Assembly (NCBI GenBank): GCA_039636865.1
Contig: CP144172.1
Location: 2,294,001 to 2,358,000, forward strand
Direction of reading: 5' to 3'
DNA from: Dermatophilaceae bacterium Sec6.4
Lineage (GTDB): Bacteria; Actinomycetota; Actinomycetes; Actinomycetales; Dermatophilaceae
DNA: 64,000 bases
The notes under the pieces are model-generated. The model searched no databases and was not told the origin of the DNA. It was given only the letters and a program-made list of their open reading frames with translations. Below, one piece after another: positions 46,750-57,861 of this stretch. The first letter of the stretch is position 1. Each line of letters opens with the position of its first letter. Both the position numbers and the translations under genes were made by a program.

Positions 46750-47964
46750 ATGAACGCACGATGGACGGGTCTGATTGCTGCGACCAGCGCGCTGCTGGGC
46801 AGCGGGGTCTGCACGGCCTCGGCCGTGAACGCGGTCTCGCTGCGGCCGACGTCTACCCGGGTTGCCGCGACGGCGCGCGCCGACATTTCACCCGGCGGTG
46901 CGAGCGCGTGCAACGCACTCAGCACATTGAACCGGATGTCGCTGGAGCAACGGGTCGGTCAGATGTTCATGGTGGGCACACCGGCGACGGCCGCCAGCGC
47001 CACGGTGCTGGACCAGATATCGCGCTACCACGTCGGCAACGTGTTCCTCAGCGGTCGCAGCACCAGCGGTACTGCCACTCCTGCGCGGACGACCGCGGCG
47101 TTGCGCGCACGGGTGACCGCGAGCAGCACGGCCGGCACACCGCTGTTCATTGCGACCGATCAGGAAGGCGGTTACGTCCAGGTCCTGCAGGGCGCCGGCT
47201 TCAGCAGGATCCCGACTGCGCTCACTCAGGGTTCCTGGTCCTCCTCCACCTTGCAGCGATCGGCCGCGACTTGGGCCCGTCAACTGGCGGGTGTCGGCGT
47301 GAACCTCAACCTGGCTCCCGTGGCGGGCACCGTCCCGAGTGCCGCTGCTGCCCGGAACAACCCACCGATCGGGGTTTTCCAGCGGGAGTACGGATACACC
47401 TCGTATGCAACGGCCGCTGGGTCGTCTGCATTCGTTCGTGGCATGGACGACGGCGGTGTCGGTGCGACGACCAAGCATTTCCCGGGCCTCGGAATAGTCA
47501 CCGGCAACACCGACACGACCTATGGAGTCCACGACCGGCAGACAAGCGCATCCAGCGCGTACCTGAATCCGTTCGCGACCGATATCAACGATGGAGCCAG
47601 CGCGGTCATGATGTCCTCGGCCATCTACGACAAGATCGACCCGAGCACCCTGGCCGTCTTCTCCCCGAAGGTCGTCAACCTGGTACGACAGAGAGGCTTT
47701 ACCGGGCCGATCATGTCCGACGACCTCGGAAACGCTGTCCAACCGGGTCGTTGGCCGGTGGCCAATCGGGCCATCAACGCCCTCTACGCCGGGGTGGATC
47801 TGATCCTCACCGTCAATCCCGCGGTTGTCCCGGTCATGTACAACGCGATCCTGCAGATGGCCCAGGGCAGCCCCTACTGGTCGAAGAAGGTGGACAACGC
47901 CGCCTACGAGGTGCTGCTCGGTAAGGAACGACGTGGTCTGTTGGGCAGCAGCTGCGTGGGCTGA
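46750..47964 (+). CDS. Secreted glycoside hydrolase family 3 enzyme (NagZ-like)
   Basis: The 404-aa protein starts at ATG 46750 and begins with a signal peptide (MNARWTGLIAATSALLGSGVCTASA). The GH3 domain has SLEQRVGQMFMVG, FIATDQEGGYVQVL, GATTKHFPGLG and MSDDLGN with the nucleophilic Asp. Related enzymes are beta-N-acetylhexosaminidases acting on peptidoglycan fragments. It is likely exported and acts on cell-wall or GlcNAc-containing glycans. It is divergent from the ABC-ctaA operon. Confidence 0.87.
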   Translation: MNARWTGLIAATSALLGSGVCTASAVNAVSLRPTSTRVAATARADISPGGASACNALSTLNRMSLEQRVGQMFMVGTPATAASATVLDQISRYHVGNVFLSGRSTSGTATPARTTAALRARVTASSTAGTPLFIATDQEGGYVQVLQGAGFSRIPTALTQGSWSSSTLQRSAATWARQLAGVGVNLNLAPVAGTVPSAAAARNNPPIGVFQREYGYTSYATAAGSSAFVRGMDDGGVGATTKHFPGLGIVTGNTDTTYGVHDRQTSASSAYLNPFATDINDGASAVMMSSAIYDKIDPSTLAVFSPKVVNLVRQRGFTGPIMSDDLGNAVQPGRWPVANRAINALYAGVDLILTVNPAVVPVMYNAILQMAQGSPYWSKKVDNAAYEVLLGKERRGLLGSSCVG

Positions 47965-48139
47965 CCGGGCGGTCGGCTTCGACAGCTGGGAAAACACGTA
48001 CCTCCCGGTGACATGATCACGTTCTATCCGTCGTCTGCAGCGGGTAATCAGCACGCCTGATGACCGGTTGCGAAGTGCTCGCGCCGCAGGGTCAGGACAG
48101 TTAGGGCAACCTGCCTACTCGATACCCAGGCAATTAGGT

Positions 48140-48151
48140 CACACTGGTGTG
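48140..48151. promoter_or_regulatory. Candidate SufR operator overlapping the sufR start
   Basis: CACAC (48140-48144), TG, GTGTG (48147-48151) is a perfect 5-bp inverted repeat directly at the sufR start codons (GTG 48149/48152). Mycobacterial SufR sites are also short ACAC/GTGT-type inverted repeats, as I recall. Autoregulation is likely but inferred. Confidence 0.5.
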
Positions 48152-49003
48152 GTGATTATCGCTGAGCACGCGGGAACCCCCGCTTCGATGCGGTGCGACC
48201 CCGAGGACGCGCTGAGCGCCGGAGCGCCGTCAGCTGGCACATCGTCAGGTCTGGATGAGTCACCTGCCACCGACCAGGGCAGCACCCGCGACAAGGTTCT
48301 GCAGGAGATATCCGAGCACGGCCCGCTGAGCGCGGCCGACCTCGGACTGAGACTCGGTCTCACATCGGCGGCTGTCCGCCGCCATCTGGACGGATTGTCG
48401 CAGCACCGCTACATCTCCGAAGCGGCTCCCACCACCCATCGCACCCGCGGTCGGGGACGGCCGGCACGGTCGTACGTGCTCAGTGGTCTCGGTCACACGC
48501 ATCTACGCGGCTCCTACAACGAGCTCGCCGTCTCGGCGCTCGATTTCCTGGATCGTCGCGGCGGCCCGGGAGCGGTGCGCGCGTTTGCTGCAGAGCGGGC
48601 AGCCGATCTTGCGGTCATCGCAGCCCCTGCGGTCACGGCTGCCGGCGATGACCTCGACGCGAAGGTGGCGGCGCTCGCTGAGGTACTCACCAGACAGGGG
48701 TATGCGGCCAGCACCCGGCCGGTGGGTGACGGAACATCCCAGGTCGGCATGCAGTTGTGCCAAGGGCACTGTCCGGTCCAGGACGCCGCGGGCCAGTATG
48801 CACAGTTCTGCGAGACGGAGACTGAGATGTTCTCGGATCTGCTCGGCGTGCATGTTCAGCGGCTCGCGTCGCTGGCCAACGGCGAACACGTCTGCACCAC
48901 CTTCATACCTACCGGTCCATCGACGTCGACGAGTTCGGCCGATCGAGCGGTTGCCGGCACGACCACCACTACCCGCAGCACCAGCGAGAGGAACCAACGA
49001 TGA
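48149..49003 (+). CDS. sufR: SufR Fe-S cluster-responsive transcriptional repressor
   Basis: From GTG 48149 the protein is about 284 aa. The N-terminal HTH ([21 protein letters not shown], then [16 protein letters not shown]) is of the DeoR/MarR-like type, and the C-terminal half carries cysteines in [11 protein letters not shown] and the QFCETET segment that ligate the [4Fe-4S] cluster in SufR. It regulates the suf operon by cluster status. It is the first gene, and its stop overlaps the sufB start (ATGA). ATG 48188 is a later alternative start. Confidence 0.9.
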   Translation: MVIIAEHAGTPASMRCDPEDALSAGAPSAGTSSGLDESPATDQGSTRDKVLQEISEHGPLSAADLGLRLGLTSAAVRRHLDGLSQHRYISEAAPTTHRTRGRGRPARSYVLSGLGHTHLRGSYNELAVSALDFLDRRGGPGAVRAFAAERAADLAVIAAPAVTAAGDDLDAKVAALAEVLTRQGYAASTRPVGDGTSQVGMQLCQGHCPVQDAAGQYAQFCETETEMFSDLLGVHVQRLASLANGEHVCTTFIPTGPSTSTSSADRAVAGTTTTTRSTSERNQR

Positions 49004-50418
49004 GCACCATCGAAGAACTGAACCCGGGCCTGGCCGACATCGGCCGCTACGCGTTCGGCTGGTCCGACAGCGACACCGCCGGCGCGACAGCCAAGCGTGG
49101 TCTGTCCACGCAGGTCGTGGAGGACATCTCCGGGCGCAAGTCCGAGCCGGAGTGGATGCTCAAGCTGCGTCTGAAGGCCCTGCGACTGTTCGACAAGAAG
49201 CCGATGCCCACCTGGGGTAGTGACCTGACCGGTATCGACTTCCAGAACATCAAGTACTTCGTGAAGTCGACCGAGAAGCAGGCCACCACCTGGGAGGAAC
49301 TGCCCGAGGACATCCGCAACACCTACGACCGCCTCGGCATCCCCGAAGCCGAGAAGCAGCGCCTCGTCGGTGGCGTGGCGGCGCAGTACGAGTCCGAGGT
49401 CGTCTACCACCAGATCCGTGAGGACCTGGAGGAAAAGGGTGTCATCTTCGTCGACACCGATACCGGCCTGCGCGAGCACGAAGAACTCTTCCGCGAATAT
49501 TTCGGCACCGTCATCCCGGTCGGCGACAACAAGTTCGCGTCACTGAACTCTGCGGTCTGGTCCGGCGGGTCGTTCATCTATGTGCCCAAGGGCGTTCACA
49601 TCGACATCCCGCTGCAGGCCTATTTCCGGATCAACACCGAGAACATGGGCCAGTTCGAGCGCACCCTGATCATTGCCGACGAGGACTCCTACGTGCATTA
49701 CGTCGAGGGTTGCACCGCGCCGATCTACAAGTCGGACTCGTTGCACTCCGCCGTCGTGGAAATCATCGTGAAGAAGGGTGCCCGCGTCCGCTACACGACG
49801 ATTCAGAACTGGTCGAACAACGTGTACAACCTGGTCACCAAGCGCGCGACCTGCGAAGCCGGCGCCACCATGGAGTGGATCGACGGCAACATAGGCTCCA
49901 AGGTCACCATGAAGTACCCGGCCGTCTACCTGATGGGCGAGCACGCCAAGGGCGAGACGCTGTCGATCGCGTTCGCCGGCGAGGGCCAGCACCAGGACGC
50001 CGGCTCCAAGATGGTGCACTGCGCGCCGAACACCTCCAGCTCGATCGTCAGCAAGTCGGTCGCACGTGGTGGTGGACGTACCTCCTACCGCGGGTTGGTC
50101 CAGATCCTCGAAGGCGCCAAGAAGTCCAAGTCCAGCGTCGTCTGCGACGCCCTGCTGGTCGATCAGATCAGCCGCTCGGACACCTACCCCTACGTCGATG
50201 TGCGTGAAGACGACGTCCAGATGGGCCATGAGGCCACCGTCTCCAAGGTCAGCGAAGACCAGCTCTTCTACCTGCAGTCGCGCGGGATGACCGAGACCGA
50301 AGCGATGGCAATGATCGTGCGCGGGTTCGTCGAGCCGATCGCGCGTGAGTTGCCGATGGAGTACGCGCTGGAGCTGAACCGCCTCATCGAACTGCAGATG
50401 GAAGGCGCCGTGGGCTGA
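49000..50418 (+). CDS. sufB: SufB Fe-S cluster scaffold subunit
   Basis: The 472-aa protein is the SufB subunit of the SufBC2D scaffold. It shows the conserved [19 protein letters not shown], the [15 protein letters not shown] stretch and the C-terminal [20 protein letters not shown]. The starting ATG 49000 lies in the sufR stop. It is followed by sufD. No intein was seen, unlike in some actinobacterial SufB. Confidence 0.97.
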   Translation: MSTIEELNPGLADIGRYAFGWSDSDTAGATAKRGLSTQVVEDISGRKSEPEWMLKLRLKALRLFDKKPMPTWGSDLTGIDFQNIKYFVKSTEKQATTWEELPEDIRNTYDRLGIPEAEKQRLVGGVAAQYESEVVYHQIREDLEEKGVIFVDTDTGLREHEELFREYFGTVIPVGDNKFASLNSAVWSGGSFIYVPKGVHIDIPLQAYFRINTENMGQFERTLIIADEDSYVHYVEGCTAPIYKSDSLHSAVVEIIVKKGARVRYTTIQNWSNNVYNLVTKRATCEAGATMEWIDGNIGSKVTMKYPAVYLMGEHAKGETLSIAFAGEGQHQDAGSKMVHCAPNTSSSIVSKSVARGGGRTSYRGLVQILEGAKKSKSSVVCDALLVDQISRSDTYPYVDVREDDVQMGHEATVSKVSEDQLFYLQSRGMTETEAMAMIVRGFVEPIARELPMEYALELNRLIELQMEGAVG

Positions 50419-50482
50419 ACCACCCCACCTCAGCCAGCTCGCACCTCTTCCTTGCCGCACCACAGAAAGGCACCCACCACAG

Positions 50483-51670
50483 ATGTCCCTGCTCACCCCC
50501 GACGCAACGACGCACACCGACCCCGGTGCGCTCGCCAGCGGAGCCGTCATACCGGACAAGTCCCGCGCCGAGCGGGTCACGTCCTTCGACGTCGCCGACT
50601 TCCCGATCCCGCACGGCCGGGAGGAGGAGTGGCGTTTCACTCCCGTCGATCGCCTGGGCGGCATCTTCGCCGACCGGGACGGCGACAGCGACGCGCTGGA
50701 ACTGTCGTTGGACGGCGTTGCGGATGTCCTGGTCGAACCCCTGGCCATCGGTGAAAGCCCACGCGGTACCGGGCTTGTGCCCGGCGATCGTGCCGCTGTC
50801 GTGGCGCACGCCCACAGCCCCAAGGCCATGCACCTGCGCCTGGAAGCGGACCGCGAGTACTCGGAGCCGCAGCGCCTGGGCATTCGTGGCACCGGCGCGG
50901 GAAAGCGTTCAGTCGGCCATATCGTGATCGAGGCCGGACGGCACAGCAAGGGCATGGTGATCCTGGACCACACCGGGTCCGCCGATGTCACTGCCAACGT
51001 CGAGGTCATCGTCGGAGACGGTGCGAACCTGACCGTGGTGAGCCTGCAGCGCTGGGACAACGACGCCAACCACCTGTCTCAGCACGACGCGCTCGTCGGT
51101 CGTGATGCCTCCTACCGCCACATCGCAGTGTCGTTGGGCGGCAGCATCGTGCGGATGAACGCCGGGGTCCGGTACGCCGGGCCGGGTGGATCGGCAACGC
51201 TTCTCGGCGTTTATTTCGCCGACGCCGGTCAGCACCTGGAACACCGGTCGTTCGTGGATCACAACACCCCGCACTGTCAGTCGCTGGTGACCTACAAGGG
51301 CGCGCTGCAGGGCGATTCAGCGCACACCGTGTGGGTGGGTGATGTGTTGATCCGCGCTGAGGCCGAGGGCATCGAAACCTACGAACTCAACCGGAACCTG
51401 GTACTGACCGACGGGGCGCGTGCGGACTCCGTGCCGAACCTGGAGATCGAGACCGGCGAGATCGAAGGCGCCGGGCACGCGTCCTCAACGGGCCGCTTCG
51501 ACGATGAGCAGCTGTTCTATCTGCAGGCGCGTGGCATTCCCGAAGATCAGGCGCGACGGCTCGTGGTGCGTGGTTTCTTCGCTGATGTGGTGGCCAAGAT
51601 CGGTGTGCCCGAGGTCATCGAGACCGTCATGGCGGCCATCGAAGAGGAGCTTCGGCAGGCCGGCGAATGA
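50483..51670 (+). CDS. sufD: SufD Fe-S assembly subunit
   Basis: This 395-aa paralogue of SufB completes the SufBC2D complex. It has FPIPHGREEEWRFTP near the N-terminus, the DHNTPHCQSLVTYKGAL stretch that places a conserved His near the scaffold site, and the C-terminal YLQARGIPEDQARRLVVRGFF. The start is ATG 50483, 64 bp after sufB. Its stop overlaps the next gene (ATGA). Confidence 0.96.
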   Translation: MSLLTPDATTHTDPGALASGAVIPDKSRAERVTSFDVADFPIPHGREEEWRFTPVDRLGGIFADRDGDSDALELSLDGVADVLVEPLAIGESPRGTGLVPGDRAAVVAHAHSPKAMHLRLEADREYSEPQRLGIRGTGAGKRSVGHIVIEAGRHSKGMVILDHTGSADVTANVEVIVGDGANLTVVSLQRWDNDANHLSQHDALVGRDASYRHIAVSLGGSIVRMNAGVRYAGPGGSATLLGVYFADAGQHLEHRSFVDHNTPHCQSLVTYKGALQGDSAHTVWVGDVLIRAEAEGIETYELNRNLVLTDGARADSVPNLEIETGEIEGAGHASSTGRFDDEQLFYLQARGIPEDQARRLVVRGFFADVVAKIGVPEVIETVMAAIEEELRQAGE

Positions 51671-52005
51671 CCGCGGAAATGGCGACTGAGAACTTCGTCC
51701 GCATCTGCGCCGCCGGTGATCTCGCCCGCGAGACCGCGACCCAGTTCACCGTGCACGACATCGAGATCGCCGTGGTTCGCACCGAAACCGGTGACGTGTA
51801 TGCGGTCAATGACGTCTGCTCGCACGGTCAGGTCTCACTCTCCGAAGGCGAAGTGGAGGGGTGCATGATCGAGTGCTGGCTGCACGGTTCACGTTTCGAC
51901 CTGCGCACCGGGCAGCCCGACTGCCTACCAGCGACTGCACCCATTGATATCTACCCCGTGAAAATCGACGGCGACGACGTGCTCGTAGCTGTCCCTACCA
52001 ACTAG
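51667..52005 (+). CDS. Rieske-type ferredoxin of the suf operon
   Basis: This 112-aa soluble protein is a Rieske-fold ferredoxin, like the ferredoxin subunit of ring-hydroxylating dioxygenases. It would hold a [2Fe-2S] cluster through the CSHGQVSL and CWLHGSRFDL motifs (two Cys and two His). It starts within the sufD stop and precedes sufC by 17 bp. Such a ferredoxin between sufD and sufC is standard in actinobacterial suf operons; its precise role in assembly is not settled. Confidence 0.92.
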   Translation: MTAEMATENFVRICAAGDLARETATQFTVHDIEIAVVRTETGDVYAVNDVCSHGQVSLSEGEVEGCMIECWLHGSRFDLRTGQPDCLPATAPIDIYPVKIDGDDVLVAVPTN

Positions 52006-52022
52006 AAGGACACCGAACACCT

Positions 52023-54084
<2,062 letters not shown>

Positions 54085-54085
<1 letters not shown>

Positions 54086-54585
54086 TGGACTTGTATCAGG
54101 AGCTGATCTTGGAGCACTCCAAACGACCTGTGCACGCTGGGCTTCGAGAGCCGTTCGACGGACAGGTACACCGTGTCAACACCACCTGCGGTGACGAAGT
54201 GACGCTTCGAGTGCGGCTGGAGGGCGACCGCGTCGTCGACGTTTCCTACGACGCGCTCGGCTGTTCGATCTCCATCGCGGCAGCGTCCATTCTTGCCGAA
54301 CAAATCACCGGCGACACCGTCGCGCACTCGATGGACGTCTACGAAGCGACCAAGGAAATGTTGACAAGCCGCGGCACAATTGCCGGCAACGAGGACGTCA
54401 TCGGTGATTCCGTGGCTCTTTCTGGCGTGTCGAAATACCCGGCTCGGGTCAAGTGCGCATTGCTGCCGTGGACTGCCTACACCGCAGCCCTCGCGGAGTC
54501 TCTCCCCGACGACTCAGCACACGAGATACTGGATTCACCGGCACTGAACACATCAATCACCCATGCAACCGGAGGTAGGCCATGA
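54085..54585 (+). CDS. sufU: SufU sulfur-transfer protein
   Basis: The 166-aa protein starts at ATG 54085 (MDLYQELILEHSKRP); the longer open frame runs into sufS. It has the three conserved cysteines of SufU in NTTCGDEV, ALGCSISI and VKCALLPW, which bind zinc and accept sulfur from SufS. It is the Gram-positive Suf partner of SufS. It overlaps sufT by four bases (ATGA). Confidence 0.95.
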
Positions 54586-54914
54586 CGGACACAGCCACGA
54601 CCAGTACACCCAATGTCGCCGATGTCGAAGAGGCCCTGCGCGACGTCGTCGATCCCGAACTGGGCATCAACGTCGTCGACCTCGGACTGGTCTACGGGAT
54701 CACCGTCGATGGCGAATCGAATGCAGTTATCGATATGACGCTGACCAGTGCGGCCTGCCCACTGACCGAGGTGATCGAGGATCAGATCGGCGCCGCCCTG
54801 GAGCCGCTGACCACGAGCCACCGGATCAACTGGGTGTGGATGCCGCCGTGGGGACCGGACAAGATCACCGACGACGGCCGCGACCAGTTGCGCGCGCTCG
54901 GCTTCAACGTCTGA
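54582..54914 (+). CDS. sufT: SufT (MIP18/DUF59) Fe-S maturation factor
   Basis: The 110-aa protein has the DUF59 pattern: EEALRDVVDPELGINVVDLGLVYGI at the N-terminus, DMTLTSAACPLTEVIEDQI with the conserved Cys, and VWMPPWGPDKITDDGRDQL at the C-terminus. SufT is an auxiliary factor needed for Fe-S protein maturation when demand is high. It is the last gene of the suf operon. A tandem repeat begins at its stop codon. Confidence 0.94.
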   Translation: MTDTATTSTPNVADVEEALRDVVDPELGINVVDLGLVYGITVDGESNAVIDMTLTSAACPLTEVIEDQIGAALEPLTTSHRINWVWMPPWGPDKITDDGRDQLRALGFNV

Positions 54915-54966
54915 ATCACTTCGACGTCTGAGTTACTTCGACGTCTGAGTCACTTCGACGTCTGAA
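54909..54966. repeat. 17-bp tandem repeat (about 3.4 copies) at the end of the suf operon
   Basis: Three copies of a 17-mer (GTCTGARTYACTTCGAC) follow one another at 54909, 54926 and 54943, with one or two base differences, and a partial fourth begins at 54960. The first copy includes the last codons and stop of sufT, so each unit repeats a TGA. Confidence 0.9.
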
Positions 54967-55012
54967 CCGTTCAATACCTGAGTTTTCCAATGCCTGAGCT
55001 TTGGCGGCTGAG

Positions 55013-55048
55013 GTGGGGACCGGACGCGCATCCGCGTCCGGTCCCCAC
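55013..55048. terminator. Strong terminator hairpin of the suf operon
   Basis: A perfect 16-bp inverted repeat (GTGGGGACCGGACGCG at 55013-55028, complement at 55033-55048) with a 4-base loop lies about 100 bp after sufT. It closes the suf operon and separates it from the minus-strand lipoprotein gene. Confidence 0.85.
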
Positions 55049-55155
55049 GTCATGTCAGCGCGAACCCTGGTCGCCAACCTTGTGCATGCATGAACGTCCC
55101 CCGGTGACAGATTTACTCCAAGCGCGCCGACCGGCCTGGTCCGGCTCTGGGTGGA

Positions 55156-56148
55156 TTACTCGTACAGGACGTAGTCGGGTTGCGGACGCAATGCCAGGAC
55201 CTGTTTCGGGGTCATCAACGGACCTGCCTTCGCGTCCTCGGAGAAGAACAGTTTGAAGCCCGGGCGGAAGAATTCCGGCGTGCCCTTCATGACACGCTCA
55301 TAGGTACCGGTCTTGGCCGCCGCACCGCCGATCCCATCGACCGACTTGACCATGGCGACCCCATCGTGTGCCTTCAGCCCAGCGGGGGCGCGCAGGATGT
55401 CGGGGCGGAGCACGTGAACAACGAGAGCCTTCTCCGGTAGCCGGTGTTTTTCGACCAGTCCGGACAGATAATTCGCCACCGAGTCCACGACCGCTCCGGT
55501 CGTATGACCGAACACCCGACCGGGAATCTGCCCGGGCCCGATGGCCCACTCGGGGTCCAGGGCGAGTCCGACGTCGGGCTCGACCAGCCACTTCTCGTAA
55601 GCCTTGGCCTCGTCGATGAAGCGGGCGCGGCCAGGTTGAATATTGAGGATCAACAGCGCTTTTCGTTTACGAGCTGCTTTCAACCAGGTGTCGATGACCG
55701 AGTCGTCCATCCGAACCCTGTACATCCCGTCACGGCCTGGAGACCCCTGCACAACAGTTGCGATCAGCTCTGCAACCGGAAGGACCGAGCGTCCGTCGCC
55801 CCACCGCGGAGCCACCTTGATCATCTTGTCCATCTCGGTATCAAGATTGCCGATGCCCAGCTGTCCGAGCGCAGGAGCGTTCGGTGCACCGCACCAGCCG
55901 AAGAGACGGTTGGCCGGGAAGATCGTGCGACCACCGCCCGGCAGCTCCAGCGGCGGAGGCGGCGCAGAGGTGGTCGATGACGTGGAGCTGGGGCTGGGGG
56001 TCGAGGTGGCTGCGCGCGAGGCACCGGGTGTTGTTGCTGCCGGGTTTTTTGCCTGCGCGGCCTTGGTGGGCCCACCGCACGCGGCAATACCGGCCACTCC
56101 GAGGGCACCACCGATCACGCTGCGACGGGACGGTACTGGAGAAGTCAT
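55156..56148 (-). CDS. Conserved actinobacterial lipoprotein of unknown function
   Basis: The 330-aa protein (ATG 56148, or ATG 56157 three residues earlier) has an RR-containing signal with lipobox Cys (GIAACG) and a long Ser/Thr/Pro linker (about residues 30-65). The body includes FGWCGAPNAPALGQLG, LPVAELIATVVQGSPGRDG, LLILNIQPGRARF and VGLALDPEWAIGPGQIPG. I recognise this as a family seen in other actinobacteria without known function; the fold looks TIM-barrel-like. It is surface anchored. Confidence 0.75.
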   Translation of the reverse strand: MTSPVPSRRSVIGGALGVAGIAACGGPTKAAQAKNPAATTPGASRAATSTPSPSSTSSTTSAPPPPLELPGGGRTIFPANRLFGWCGAPNAPALGQLGIGNLDTEMDKMIKVAPRWGDGRSVLPVAELIATVVQGSPGRDGMYRVRMDDSVIDTWLKAARKRKALLILNIQPGRARFIDEAKAYEKWLVEPDVGLALDPEWAIGPGQIPGRVFGHTTGAVVDSVANYLSGLVEKHRLPEKALVVHVLRPDILRAPAGLKAHDGVAMVKSVDGIGGAAAKTGTYERVMKGTPEFFRPGFKLFFSEDAKAGPLMTPKQVLALRPQPDYVLYE

Positions 56149-56376
56149 GCTCGACATCAGATCACGGGCTCGTGGCCAACCGGAGGACGAAACACGACAG
56201 TTTCCAATCCGGATGGCAGGTCGTGACGAATCACACATGGTAGACACACCTGTAGAGACCGCTTCGCGCCCCGGCCTGGCCGAATCCGTCGGACGTAGCG
56301 CGGTGCGGCAAGACTTGTTGACGGCCGATGACACGTTGCTATTCGGCAGCGGTCGGGCGTGGCAGAAGGGTTTCTC

Positions 56377-57144
56377 ATGTCGATGAAGAAAACGCTCAGT
56401 CTGGCCGCGGCGGGTGCAGCGTGTATCGCGCTGCCGATGACTACCGCTCCCGCAGCGTTCGCGAGCTCGGGCACGACGAACTTGACGGCCAACCTGACCC
56501 AGTTGAACCAGTCCGGGGCCAGTGGCAAGGTGATGGCGTCGCTGACCGGTAACCAGCTGCAGATCACGATCACCTCCCAGGGGATGTCCGCGAACCTGCC
56601 GCACGCGCAGCACATTCACATCGGCGGCATGAACACCTGCCCGACCGCCAATCAGAAGGGGAAGGGCACCGACGGTCACCTGCGCACCACCGATGCGGCA
56701 GATCAGTACGGCGCTGTGAAGGTGTCACTGACGACTTCGGGCGACACCTCTGCCAAGAGCGCGTTGGCAGTGACGCGGTTTCCGGTCGGGAACGCGACCT
56801 ACAAGGCCACCATCACGCTGTCCGCCGATGACGCGGCACAGGTGCGCGAAGGTCACGGCGTGATCGTGCGCCACGGCATCGACTACAACAAGAACGGCAA
56901 GTACGACGGCGCCGGCAAGTCCGACCTGGACCCCGCCCTGCCGGAAGAGGCAACCGACCCGGCTGTCTGCGGTGTACTCAATGTCAGCCAGATGAACACG
57001 GTGCCCAAGGGCGGCGTGAACACCGGTTACGCGAGCACCACTGACTCGACCAACTCCGTTGCGATCGGTGGCGGTGCTGCAGCAATCGCTCTCGGCGCTG
57101 CGGGTGTGGTGTTGATGCGTCGCCGCAAGCAGAGCAACGTCTGA
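56377..57144 (+). CDS. Secreted CHRD-domain protein with C-terminal membrane anchor
   Basis: The 255-aa protein starts at ATG 56377 (RBS AGAAGGG) with a signal peptide (MSMKKTLSLAAAGAACIALP). The core carries a CHRD-type HAQHIHIGG motif with a later VIVRHGIDYNKNGKYDGAG region that resembles a calcium-binding DxNxNG loop. The C-terminus is hydrophobic (VAIGGGAAAIALGAAGVVLM) followed by RRRKQ, a stop-transfer anchor. No LPxTG-like motif precedes it. It is followed by a class F sortase gene after 20 bp. Confidence 0.82.
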   Translation: MSMKKTLSLAAAGAACIALPMTTAPAAFASSGTTNLTANLTQLNQSGASGKVMASLTGNQLQITITSQGMSANLPHAQHIHIGGMNTCPTANQKGKGTDGHLRTTDAADQYGAVKVSLTTSGDTSAKSALAVTRFPVGNATYKATITLSADDAAQVREGHGVIVRHGIDYNKNGKYDGAGKSDLDPALPEEATDPAVCGVLNVSQMNTVPKGGVNTGYASTTDSTNSVAIGGGAAAIALGAAGVVLMRRRKQSNV

Positions 57145-57164
57145 TAGCCAGCTGACGTCGACTC

Positions 57165-57851
57165 GTGAGTGACCGGACGCCCGCACAGCGCATCACCATT
57201 GTCGTGCTGTGTGCGTGTCTGGTCCTCGCGGGGGCTTGGGCCGTCGTGTGGGGTCTGCATCGCCCGCCGCACACGGCCTCAATTCCTCCTCCCAGCGCTA
57301 CCTCCAGCACAGTGCCGGCCCCCTCGACGGGTTCGACCCGGTCGCCGACGGGCACATCGACGCCGGCCCCCACAAAGTCCACCGCGGCAGCGCAGCCGGC
57401 CGGCTCGGCGCCCACCGCGGTCCAGATCCCCAGCACCGATGAAGGCTCCGCCCTGCTGCAGTTGGGGACGGCCGAAGATCAGAGCATCGAGGTGCCCGAC
57501 GATGCGCATGCCGATCAGGCCGGCTGGTACACCGGTTCGCCGATGCCGGGCCAGGACGGTCCCGCCGTCATCGTCGGCCACTCCACGAGTTCACGCGGAG
57601 CCGCAGTCTTCTTCCGGCTGGCGAAGGTCAAGGTAGGGGCTCGCATCGAGGTGTCGACCGCCACGGGGAAACGGTTGGTCTTCACTGTCTACCGGGTCGG
57701 TCAGTACGCAAAGACGAACTTCCCCTCGGCCGAGGTCTACGGCAACACCGCTGGCCCGGAGTTGCGCCTCGTCACCTGCGGAGGCACCTTCGATGCCCAG
57801 ACCGGGCACTTCGAGGACAACACGGTGCTGTACGCCCGCCTGGCGGCATAG
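57165..57851 (+). CDS. Class F sortase
   Basis: This 228-aa protein starts at GTG 57165, with one N-terminal membrane segment (VVLCACLVLAGAWAVVWGL) and a Ser/Thr/Pro linker to about residue 95. The catalytic domain has His in VIVGHSTSSRGAAVFF, Cys in LRLVTCGGTFD and Arg in NTVLYARL, in the class F order. The enzyme would be membrane-bound and act outside. Its substrate is not obvious, since the neighbouring CHRD protein lacks a sorting motif. Confidence 0.88.
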   Translation: MSDRTPAQRITIVVLCACLVLAGAWAVVWGLHRPPHTASIPPPSATSSTVPAPSTGSTRSPTGTSTPAPTKSTAAAQPAGSAPTAVQIPSTDEGSALLQLGTAEDQSIEVPDDAHADQAGWYTGSPMPGQDGPAVIVGHSTSSRGAAVFFRLAKVKVGARIEVSTATGKRLVFTVYRVGQYAKTNFPSAEVYGNTAGPELRLVTCGGTFDAQTGHFEDNTVLYARLAA

Positions 57852-57861
57852 TGCCGTGAAC

